Part shown: in pieces, positions 47,111 through 57,335 of the stretch
Position numbering within the stretch: position 1 is the stretch's first letter
Layout of the letters: every line of letters begins with the position of its first letter
Origin: Grifola frondosa
Lineage: Eukaryota; Basidiomycota; Agaricomycetes; Polyporales; Grifolaceae
NCBI GenBank assembly: GCA_001683735.1
Contig: LUGG01000032.1
Location: 186,001-250,000, forward strand
Direction: 5' to 3'
DNA length: 64,000 bases
Program-made: the position numbers and the translations under genes
The notes under the pieces: model-generated
Databases searched by the model: none
Told to the model about the DNA's origin: nothing
Seen by the model: the letters and a program-made list of their open reading frames with translations, nothing else

Positions 47111-48062
47111 GGCAGAGGTCGGGTGCACTGCCCTGGTCGAGCGTGGGCAATGTGGAGGAAGCACGGCGCTCGATACGATTTGGATAACTCGCGGCTTCCG
47201 TCAGCCACATTGTAAATGTATTCTCCGCATCATTCTTATACCTTCGGAGCGTTTCGGACATTCAAAATATCTCCGCGATGGTGGACATAGCTACATACCA
47301 ACGCCTTTCAATCATGGACTTGGATCTTAATTGGCCTTTTATCATCAAAATACGCCCATGAGTATCTTTAGTGAAAATCCCTGATGATAACCTACACACG
47401 TCAGCAACACGATCAATGACTTTCATGTCATTGCGCTCGTATGCTCGTATGCTCTGTGGTCCTCCGAGACAACCCGGTCTTCTGATTCTTTATCATCCAC
47501 GAGGCAACAATAACTGCAAAAGCGACTCATCGCCTCTCGCGTGCTAACCATTTGGCGGCCCTTTGTCTCGCGCTCTTCTCGAGGCAGAGAAACCTCCAGA
47601 ATAATCAATCACTGTCTTGCAGTCATTTTATATGCAATAAATGATCGCCAACGAGTTCTTGACTTTCAAATGGATTTAATCGCACACTACAGGAGTACTC
47701 ATGCAGGAATGCCGCAAATTGATACATATTAGTCCGTATATTTCTACTCTCATTTCATCCTCCCTGGTAAATACAGCTGACATTTGCATCCAGACACCAT
47801 ATACCTGGTTTCATCGTGCTGTATATGTTGTTTTTCTTTAGATATGTCAGACACGTGGGGTGCATTTTGCCCGACTTTCCTACACACAAAGCCCCACAGC
47901 CTTTTGTATTTGTTTAGTGTTGAATCAATGATATCATTCGCTGCTCATGATGCCATATAATTGCGATCCGAGAATCCAGATCGATCATGATGATAGGTGC
48001 AAGACCATACATAGAAAGTCAGAACATCTGCCTCTACTTTTGATAGGTATCACCGAAAGAAT
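47111..48062. other. Intergenic
   Basis: About 950 bases upstream of the ADP1-like gene and downstream of the NmrA-like gene. Only short, domain-free frames are present. Confidence 0.5.
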
Positions 48063-49331
48063 TTACGCCTGACTAGCTAGCTCAGCGATGCGCTTATAGT
48101 TCAAGCGGTCTACCATCTTGCCCTCCTCCATATTCTTGAGCAGGTCGACACCGACATTCCCTGTATACCGCGTCTCGCGCATCCAGCTCTCCAGTGTATG
48201 ACCGTTCGGATTGATGCTCCTAATCCACTCCATATTGCGCTTGATCACGTCGTCGTGCCACAACGACCAGAAGCCCGTAAAGTTCTGGCGCCACGTCGTG
48301 GAGCCGTCTCCACGAGGGCGTTCGTTCGCGACAGGTCTGTCTGTGTCCTCCAGGTTCGCAAACCACTCATCAATCGTCTGGTGCAGCACACGCGCCGGCT
48401 TGCCCGTCACGCGCGTGAACGTCGCAACGAGGTAATCCCATCCCACGATGTCGGTCGCGACCTCGAGGTCCTTCGTGGAAGTCTCCGCGCGGTGGTCGAA
48501 TGTGTAGCGCGCGAAAAAACCGAGGTCAGAGAGCGCGATCATCGGTACATGCCCGTCCCCGATAGGCGTCGGGAAGATAAACGTGCCATCGGCGCTGCGA
48601 ATGAGGGGTCCAAACATTGGCTGGCGTTATCACGGGTGAGCAGGATATCTCGTAGTATAACATGAGACGTGCTTACGTTGTTCAACATATCCATGTAGGG
48701 CCCAGTCGTCACTACGCTCCAAGACATGTCGTTGTCACTGACGATCGATGGCTGGGATTTCATCCAGTCTGCGACACGGCCCTTGCCATCGTAGTGCCCG
48801 ACCCTATACTTCGGGTCATAATTCACTTTCTGTTTTTAGTGGATGTGAGCGAATGGGAAACCAAAAATCAATTTGCACTGCTAACATCGGCAACGTAATC
48901 CAAGTTGCTCCAAACGTAGTGGCGCACGGTCTTGGCTTGCTTTGCCAATTCAAAGATGCGTATACCGGTGAAGACCTCCTTCGCTTCACCGATGGTGAAA
49001 CCGTCGGTGTTAACCCAAGCACCGTACACGCCCTGGAGGGCAGCGTATACGGAGGGAAAATCATCGGTAGATCCTAGAAGTAAAATATTGAGCACAATAG
49101 AGATCAAGCAACGGCAATAGAGTACTTGCCTTGGACAATTTCCACGCCTGGCTTCGCAGCCAATTCCTGAGCACGGCGTCCTTTGGGGTCGCGAGTCAAA
49201 GCCCGAATGGCGTAAGGGGAGGGAGAGCCATCCGTAGAGGGCTCGAGCAGCTTGTCAATGACGACTATTCCTTGTGCGCCGGTGGCACCGATGACAAGGA
49301 TGAGTTTCTTGGAGGTTGTAAGCGAAGACAT
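48063..49331 (-). CDS. NmrA-like NAD(P)-binding protein
   Basis: Starts MSSLTTSKKLILVIGATGAQ at 49331. The Rossmann motif GATGAQG is followed by AIRALTRDPKGRRAQELAAK and VEIVQG, then DDFPSVYAALQGVYGAWVNT, HYVWSNLDYVADVS, GKGRVADWM, WSVVTTGPYMDML and FIFPTPIGDGHVPMIALSDL. It ends KRIAELASQA with TAA at 48063-48065. NmrA-like proteins are short-chain dehydrogenase relatives that sense NAD(P) or act as reductases. The Tyr-x3-Lys pair of classical enzymes is not evident, so a sensor or non-catalytic role is possible. Four exons with short introns are inferred; the frame is intact as far as I can follow. Confidence 0.85.
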
Positions 49332-50435
49332 GTTGGTGCAGTATTGGTGGAGAAAGATTCCATGGACCAAGACGGCTTTTATACCAATGTGGTAGCTGTA
49401 CGAGCTAGTAAGAATGTCAGACCAAGGCAGCCTCGGGGAGGGAGGGAGAGCCCGGGGGTTGAAAATTCGCCACATTACAATGCAGTTCCGAGTTCCGCTG
49501 TACCGTACAAAGTCCATCTGTGCGGTGTAGCTTGAGTTTGAGAAGTCGCCATTCACAGCGGCAGGTGATCTTTTGCCTGTCAGAACCGCATCACAGAAGA
49601 CTTGCGCCGTATTTCCTCGCCTAACAACTGTCTTCCTTCCAACTAGAGGCTGATTCATGAGCCCACCCTTCGCCCACTGTGGGAGCGAATGAACTTTAGA
49701 TTGTCATGTAAGGTTTGTGCACGGTGGCAGGATTTTGCTCACGACATTCCACTCGCTTAGCACTGCACAATTGATATCACTCAGCGACAGACCCTTGACA
49801 TCATGTACCAACCTTGCACAATGTCAGTACTGCACAGTGCAAATTCAAGACTGAGTATGGCATGAACACTTCATTCAACACTCACGTGGCGGTTATAACC
49901 ATTCTTTATTGCCTAATGCGTCTTGTACGATCAAAGTTCACTCCTCCGCTGGCAGAATGAATTAGCGGCGTATCCCAGGAATCAATTTGCTCGGAACACG
50001 CTGAGCCCTTGAGATCTCCTTTCCATAGTAACTCGACACGCGTGCATTTTCATCGATTTGTGGGTGCCGACTGCTATACAAAACGTACGCACTTCGGATT
50101 CCCCTTTAGGTTGCACCGTGACGTGAGCACGCCCGGGCACATTAAGTATTAATGTTAGACTCATCCTAGGATCTAAAGTGCTCAATGCTTCGACTATTAC
50201 TATTCAATCTTTAGATAAGGATCATGACTCTCCCCGGCTTTGCAAAGTCATCATGGCCGAGTCTCAGCCGGTCTGATTCACAACATCATTTCCGGAGCTC
50301 GGAATCATACGAGTCAGCCATCGTCTGCTTCTTAGGATCTATCAAAATCGCTTCTAGAACTCTATTCTATAGCCGGACTACTTTCTTCTGTGTTGTTCGA
50401 ACACGCTGGTCGTATCGCCTGTATATCTGTATACG
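49332..50435. other. Divergent intergenic region
   Basis: About 1.1 kb between the divergent NmrA-like and Hsp20-like genes. No gene or repeat recognised. Confidence 0.5.
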
Positions 50436-51605
50436 ATGTCCATTCGCATGAGCTCTCGTCGCCTCTCAGTCTGTGCCCGTCCGCGTTCGGTCACAAATCC
50501 TTCTGGCTTCCGAGCTCTGGCTTTGAGCGTTAGCCTGTCTACGCTGGATGGCGTCTTGGCAAGCGATACAGTACAGGATGCTCTATCGCAGGTTCTACCT
50601 CGGAGGAACTCGAAGTTCTCGCATTTCTCTACAGTGAGCACGATGCCCACACGGCGACCTACTTCTTCTTCCGCAGGTACGTTCATTTTCATGTCCATAC
50701 TGCACAGTCTGCTGGATCCCATCTCGCTTGTTGAATGTTACCTTCATTCCTATGCTCACACGTGTTTACAGCAGAGAAGCCTCATGTTCCCCCACTTCAC
50801 TTGTTTCACGGACACCCGCACAACGATGCTAGCACTCCCACTACCGACAGCATGAATAATTATTGTTCCACCCCGCGAGCGGTGTCTCTCATCATGCTCG
50901 CCCCTCTCCCTACAGCTTCCATACAGCTCACTTCCTCAAGTTCCACCCACGCTTTGGGTATAATAGATGCTGCAGAATTCGTTCAGCGGCACTCAACAAT
51001 ATCCTCCGTCATTTTACCTCGCACAAGTCGAATTTCGTCTGCATCTCACAAAGACATGGCTATTGGAAGGACCAATTCTCGTCCGAGAGAGAGCATTCCT
51101 GCCTCTTTAAGAGCAAGCTGCGCTATAGGCCAGTCATCACTTTCGGTAGACTCGTCTCGACCACCGCCTCCACCACGGTCGCCTTCTGTGCCTGTTCCCG
51201 AATCCCCAATTGCGCGTATGCGGCGAGCGCCCTCCCCCACGCACATCCCACCGATGCGCGTGAACACTACTAAATCGCAGTATACACTGGACGTTCAGCT
51301 CCCAGATGGACTAGCGCCTGAGATGGTGACTGTATCCGCAAAACGGGTTGTCGGCTGGCAGTGGTCGCTGATTTGTGGCATAAGGAACACGACTGTGAGT
51401 ACTTATAATTCAATTGTGCGTAGCCGTCCGTGTTCTGATTTTTGTTGTTGCGACAGCTCATTATGAATGGGAGATAAAGTTCGCACCTCCGGATGTGGAC
51501 ATGTCCTCTGTGAGGGCCGTGTTCGAGGCTGATGGTCATCTGGTAATGTACGTGCGGCGACGTCCTTGCGATGACGCTGCCGTCTGTCCTCCGATAATCC
51601 TATGA
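50436..51605 (+). CDS. Hsp20/alpha-crystallin-like domain protein
   Basis: Starts MSIRMSSRRLSVCARPRSVT at 50436. The N-terminal 250 residues are Ser/Pro/Thr-rich with a poly-Pro piece (SRPPPPPRSPSVPVP). The C-terminal part reads SQYTLDVQLPDGLAPEMVTV, then, after one added base in the G-run at 51345-51347, RLAVVADLWHKEHD. Past an intron it reads HYEWEIKFAPPDVDMSSVRA and FEADGHLVMYVRR. This alternation of beta strands with DxV/HYEW spacing is that of Hsp20-like domains in fungi. The IxI/V tail of true small heat-shock chaperones is not seen, so chaperone activity is uncertain. Confidence 0.65.
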
Positions 51606-51858
51606 ATGCGCATGCTGACGCTCGTCCACTCTCCTGTATACTTGACTTTCCATAAATAAGAGCCAAAAGTGTCTGAACGTAGATTTGCAACGACTTTTCA
51701 TGTTCTCAGTGCCGCATAGTTTCTAACTATTGTCTCCTCTCATGGCTATATAAGATGCTTGCTTGATGCTGGAGTTTGTCACATCTAATCCGGGCGGGAT
51801 ATAGACCTGATTGTTGAATACTGTGCTTCAAGACAAACAATATACATATTCTGTCCAG
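51606..51858. other. Short spacer
   Basis: No feature recognised between the Hsp20-like gene and the duplicated F-box 3' segment. Confidence 0.4.
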
Positions 51859-52170
51859 AGCGTAGTCGGAGGTCAGCGATATGCTTTGACGCTGACGCTG
51901 AAGGACTCACCAAAACCCTCCAGCACGATGTAGACTCCATTTATCTCTGCCTCACAATCTGATAATAAGATAACAGACCGCAAGACTTTCTGCGCCATCT
52001 TGAGATGTCAACAGTTGGCCGTAGCGAAAATAAAAAGGATTCATGTTAGGAAACGTGCGATCGATGAGCTTGATCTGTGTCAGAAAGTTCTCTGAATCTG
52101 GGTCAAATTCATGTACAGAATCGCCGTCTTCTAGAGACTGGATCCCAAGAAGGCGGCAGAAGTGGAGCAT
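51859..52170 (-). pseudogene. Duplicated 3' end of the neighbouring F-box gene (relic)
   Basis: The bases from 51859 to about 51990 repeat, with changes, those from 52226 to about 52370, the 3' end of the F-box gene. Both start with AGCGTAGTCGGAGGTCAGCG. On the minus strand the copy reads CEAEINGVYIVLEGFGE, against the related end VLKGFGEFF of the intact gene. The part at 52000-52170 reads as an open stretch (FDPDSENFLTQIKLIDRTFP) of unknown origin. Confidence 0.55.
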
Positions 52171-52241
52171 GCGTAGACCGTGAATGGCATATAGTCGTCT
52201 AGATATGTGGATTTCTGCCGTGCCACAAGCGTAGTCGGAGG

Positions 52242-53663
52242 TCAGCGATGTGCTTCGATGCAGGAGGTGAAGAACTCACCAAAACCCTTCAGTACGATGA
52301 ACCGACTCCATTTATCTCTGCCTCGCATTCTGACCATAAGGTAATAGATCGTAAGATTTTTTGCGCCATCGTACGTGTTCCAACTTGGGACAAAGGTACG
52401 CGACATCCATGATGGATTCGAAGCGGTATATCTGGCCAACGGGCGTAAACTCCAATGCGAGGCTACGCAAATCCGGCCACGACTGTGTCATGGTGAGGAA
52501 ATCCTGAGGCTGACAGTAGAATTTCCATCTGGGGAACTCTAGAAACACCTTGTGAAGGTGTGGCATCTGCAGAACTGGTCCTATGCAATCTATGAAGGTA
52601 GTTGGCGTCATATCTGCGCCAGGTCCAGCAAACTGGAAGAAGTGTAAGCTTCGCAGGGAGGAGAAGCGAGAACGCAGAGTATCTAAACACTTCGACGCCA
52701 ACTGGAGACTGATGCTACGTGAAACCACTTTAACATGGTGAATGTGGGGAGAAGCAAGTTCAGACAAAAGGTGCGTAACATCGGGTAGGTCTCCATATAC
52801 TTCTAGTTCCCGCAGTGCAGGGAATCCGCGGGGCGAGAGAACTCTGCCACGCTTTGGCTTGGAATCGAGTTGGATAGACAGGGACGTTATGGTCTCCATT
52901 GCAGATAGGGACCGTAGGAGCTTCAAATCAGCGACAATAGTAGCGGATATAGGGAGGTCGACCTTGATGAGGTGATCTAAAGTAGCGATGGAAACCAAGG
53001 CACCAGGGGGAGAGTTGGTGAATTTAATGGAGTCCAGAAGAGGGGCCGCCGAGCATATCTCGCGCACGATGCTCTGAACTTCTATTAGACATCCTGGTCC
53101 GTACATGGACCGAAAGTCAATGTGGACGTCACGGAGCGATGGCGATAAAAGTAGCGAGAACACCGGCGCCTTGAATTTAATCCTAGCGCTTCGAAGGAAT
53201 GGAAATATGACGCCGTGATCATCGTAAGAGGGGCAGTGCCTCAGCCAATAGTCATTCGGGTCAATAACAGATGTTATAGTACGGACGCGCGCAGCATACT
53301 GCCGGAACCGGAGAAGGGACTGAGGCGATATCTCTGCGCATACCGTCTGCATTACTACGTCAGTAGTATATATATGCTGCAATGCATGCATGCTCACAGT
53401 CTTGTGATAGTGGCCACCACATTGCACGCGAACGATGATTCTCAATGCATAAAGCAGGGAAGGAATGGGGATGAGTCTACGGTATTCCATAAGACTTCAA
53501 GTGCAGGGCCAGAAACGTCCTGGCAAACGCCAGCTAAACGAGCGAGACTCCGCGTAACTTCTTTTTTGGCATCACGTTCTGTTCGGTCGCAATTTTGTGG
53601 CGACAGATATTTAAGTATCTCGAGGATGATATCTCGACAGCTAAGAGCGCGGTGCGATGACAT
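52242..53663 (-). CDS. F-box protein with leucine-rich C-terminal part
   Basis: Starts MSSHRALSCRDIILEILKYL at 53663, an F-box with RSLARLAGVCQDVSGPALEV then LWNTV. After an intron come ISPQSLLRFRQYAARVRTI and a long run of leucine-rich repeats (FLRSARIKFKAPVFSLLLSP, LPDVTHLLSELASPHIHHV, LRSLHFFQFAGPG). F-box proteins bring substrates to SCF ubiquitin ligases; this FRQYA-type family is expanded in mushrooms. One added base near 53483 keeps the frame across VD/LIPIPSLLYAL. The exact end is uncertain: a stop at 52312 or, after an intron and one added base, at 52242. A paralogue begins at 63525. Confidence 0.72.
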
Positions 53664-54435
53664 GACAAGCGAGTGGAACTGTAAATAGAGAGGAAGACAA
53701 TTACGCGAAACAGCTCGAACCAGTCCGAACTTCAACACGACGTGTGACTTGCGAGTAGTCGGCGCTGCTCCGCCCGCCAGTTCCGATTCGCTCTCCGCCG
53801 GGCTGCCTGTTTTCCGTGTCGACGGCATCAGCCACATTTGTGACTGCGTGACTATGAGTCCTTATCCTGCTCCCCACTGTAGACGGCCTGCACCGTGAAC
53901 GAAGAAGTGCTGAGGCAGCGGCAAACCTTTGGCCATTACGAGCGACAAGTTTGCAACGGAACGCCTTTCGTCCCGCATGCTACTCTTTGTCCCCACCACG
54001 GGAATGCGGTCGCGTGCACCGACAGTCCATCATATCTGCTACTACCTCCAACACGCGACGCCAGACAGGATAGTTTGGCTTGGAAACTTACTCTCTCATT
54101 GGTTGCTCACATGCTTTTCTATTTCTATCTCTCCCTCAACTCCGTGTAGATGAAGCGTCTTCGAACAAGGGTCTTCAGTCACGTGGTGCGCTCCGAGAAA
54201 GGAAATTGGGCCAACGATTTGGACATCACGTGCAGGATTCTGTATCCATTGTATCATAAGCCGATTCTTGGGCGAATCGGAACATAGGAAACAAAGTGCC
54301 ATGTGACATAACGGTCACGTGCAGATGAGTCGATAATTTATTAAAACAGAATGTGTTGAAATGGTCTTTTCAAAAAGTAGTGGAGTAGAATAATTAGACT
54401 TGAGTGCGTAAGGATGGGTAGGGCCATGATTCAAC
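53664..54435. other. Intergenic between F-box gene and mobile element
   Basis: No gene recognised. The right half is AT-rich. Confidence 0.4.
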
Positions 54436-54438
54436 TTC

Positions 54439-55238
54439 CACTGAGGGGAACTACCAATGTTTCCACCGGAAACATAGTGACATTGTTGTAAACTTAGATT
54501 AAATAATTTCAAGGTGAAATTTACGATTACATTGTAATATTGTTTAAAATGCTTCCGGAACAAGTCCCAAGATAATAACAGAATGTAATCTAGCAATACA
54601 TAGTAAAAACATTATATATGTTTTATCGGTTTTTTCCCATGAACACATTTTGACTGGGATTATGAGATGTTTCCACATAAAATATTTTGATTTTCTTGTG
54701 GACACATACATAACATTTTGCTAAGAGCTGTTTAGAATGGGTTTTCAATGTGTATCAAATATTCCCGGTGATTTTATTCAGAATGTGATCACTATGGCAT
54801 CTGAAATATTATTGCAAAACATATTTAAAATGTTATCAAGATGTTAACTTTATGCATATCCGGAAAACATTCGGAAAACATCGAAAAGTCAATTAAAATG
54901 TATTCCGTGACAGGCTCCTGCCCATCCGTCATAGGCCGTTAGAGGTAATTATTAGTAGCGCTTGATATGATTATGTAACCACACTCAATACGATCACATG
55001 ACCCTCCCTTCCAACTTTTGACCTCTAACTCTCTACGACGGCTGGCACAAAACATTTGTAAACAACGGGCTCCGGCTGGCTACCTCCCCCTTTTGGTAAG
55101 AAACTCGCGGAGATCAACATCTCTTTATTCAGTGGTGGCGAGAGCTATCTTCGACTTGCTGCTCTATGTAACTAGATAGAAGTCAATCTAAAAATGTGTT
55201 TTGAGTGCCATAGTGCAAATACAAATTTACTATGCCAA
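54439..55238 (+). repeat. Left inverted arm of the element
   Basis: Pairs with 55491-56364. Both arms contain the same AT-rich outer half and a more GC-rich inner half (CTACCTCCCCCTTTTGGTAA). Confidence 0.8.
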
Positions 55239-55490
55239 CATTGATTAGAAATAATGAGAAACTGAAGTCATGAGAAGGTTACAACTACCACAGTGCATGC
55301 CTCCTTGGAGGTTCTGCCAGTTTGGAGGTTGGGAATCCAGAACAATAGTAGCAGACCAATCCAAAGATATCAAAATCAATGCATAGAGAAATTTACAAGT
55401 CCATGAATCCAAAGAAGACAAACAGATAGTGCTGGAAGTACAGAAAGAAGGGAGGATTACCATTGCAGCACTCTTCATGACTAGTCACTT
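55239..55490. other. Central spacer of the inverted-arm element
   Basis: About 250 bases without a partner in the arms. A 77-codon minus-strand frame (55245-55478) has no recognisable domain and is probably not a gene. Confidence 0.6.
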
Positions 55491-56364
55491 TTGGCATAGT
55501 AATAAATTTGTATTGCACTATGGCACTACAAACAACATTTTTAGATTGATTTCTATCTAGTTACATAGACAGCAAGTCGAAGATAGCTCTCGCCACCACT
55601 GAAATTAAAGAGATGTTGATCTCCGCGAGTTTCTTACCAAAAGGGGGAGGTAGCAGCCGGACCCGTTGTTTACAAATGTTTTGTGCCAGCCGTCATAGAG
55701 AGTTAGAGGTCAAAAGTTGGAAGGGAGGGTCATGTGATCGTATTAGTGTGGTTACATATCATATCAAGCGCTACTAATAATTACCTCTAACGGCCTACGA
55801 CGGATGGGCAGGAGCCTGATTCCGTGAATACATTTCTGACTGTGGCACGTGACTCAAATCTCATGTACAAATCGTGCGAATCATACACGATTCCACGGAA
55901 TACATTTTAATTGACTTTTCGATGTTTTCCGAATGTTTTCCGGATATGCATAAAGTTAACATCTTGATAACATTTTAAATATGTTTTGCAATAATATTTC
56001 AGATGCCATAGTGATCACATTCTGAATAAAATCACCGGGAATATTTGATACACATTGAAAACCCATTCTAAACAGCTCTTAGCAAAATGTTATGTATGTG
56101 TCCACAAGAAAATCAAAATATTTTATGTGGAAACATCTCATAATCCCAGTCAAAATGTGTTCATGGGAAAAAACCGATAAAACATATATAATGTTTTTAC
56201 TATGTATTGCTAGATTACATTCTGTTATTATCTTGGGACTTGTTCCGGAAGCATTTTAAACAATATTACAATGTAATCGTAAATTTCACCTTGAAATTAT
56301 TTAATCTAAGTTTACAACAATGTCACTATGTTTCCGGTGGAAACATTGGTAGTTCCCCTCAGTG
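55491..56364 (-). repeat. Right inverted arm of the element
   Basis: Reverse complement of the left arm, with an extra segment of about 75 bases near 55832-55905 that the left arm lacks. Confidence 0.8.
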
Positions 56365-57335
56365 TTCACGAATTTGAAGGTGAAGTGGAGGTGAAATCCA
56401 GAGCGTGACGCGGTGTCGCGTGATGTCACGCGTACCGACGCGTCAAGCAAACTATCATTTTATTCTGGCACTTCTAACGCCCGTGTGTACACTAGTTGAA
56501 ACAGAGCTTGCAGTGTGAATTCACGCCGTATCAAGAATCGATTCGACGCCGTCAGGTCATTTCGAGCCCGTGTCTCTTTCAAAGAGACACGGACTCGGAA
56601 CTCCAAATAACTGATCAGCCAGCTCCTCATCGATCGACCGAATAACTCCGAGAAATTATCTTCCGTGTCCGTTTATCATCAACAATAATACAGCTCACTA
56701 ATCTATGGCATAACCATAAGTACTGTCATGACGGTTGCCCGAGTGCTGAGGAATGCAGACCCGCCTTGGTGGCTCCCGATCTATGCTCACTCAGCGGAGA
56801 GGATCTCCTATCTTTGCATCTAGTATCTGGATACAGGAGGCCCGGAGCCGGGAACAGGGGGATCGACAGGATCGGCATCCGCGTCGCCGAAATGTCAAAA
56901 CCCCGAGTGCCCTCAACAACGTAGGCTCACGCGACACGACTCTAGCTTCACTCAGAGCAGCAAGCATGCATGGTGAACGTGTTGAGCGAGACGGGACAGA
57001 AAGTACATACAAGCGCAGGCCCAGACATGCGGACGTGTAGGTGTATCCGTGCGAGAGCGAGTCGACTATAGCTGGTACAGTACAAGAGACGACGACAGAC
57101 TGGAACAGAAGAAAGAACAAGAAAGAAAGCGACACCGAGAATGAGACAGATATGAGGAGAACGTGCTACACAGATTATACATCCATCCACATGAAGAGAG
57201 TGAGTCGACAGGAATGTACATTTTGCAGCGGCACAGGCGGTGCGGCATCACACCGTGGGATGCGAGGGGAGAATGGAGATGAGGAGAGTTCGCCGCACCG
57301 TCTAACACACAACACAAGAAAGAATGTGGGCACAT
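56365..57335. other. Intergenic region next to the mobile element
   Basis: No gene recognised. It contains a perfect-looking hairpin at 56563-56597, listed separately. The right part probably holds the 3' untranslated end of PPS1. Confidence 0.45.
56563..56597. repeat. Hairpin-forming inverted repeat
   Basis: Two 17-base arms (56563-56579 and 56581-56597) around a single C, with one mismatch; the core is GTGTCTCTTT / AAAGAGACAC. It is not followed by a T-run and lies outside genes, so its role is unknown. Confidence 0.7.

Larger units (their letters stand above)
54439..56364. mobile_element. Non-autonomous element made of two long inverted arms (CACTG ends, CACTA-like)
   Basis: The element starts CACTGAGGGGAACTACC and ends with the exact reverse complement. 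Arms of about 800 and 874 bases are nearly identical in inverse order around a centre of about 250 bases. TTC flanks both ends (54436-54438 and 56365-56367), a likely 3-bp target duplication. CACTA/G ends with 3-bp duplications are typical of the CACTA (EnSpm/CMC) superfamily, but no transposase is present, so the class is inferred. The high identity of the arms suggests recent activity or gene conversion between them. Confidence 0.8.

Noticed and set aside
55245..55478. Transposase or other gene inside the inverted-arm element
   Set aside because: The 77-codon frame has no transposase motif and is too short.
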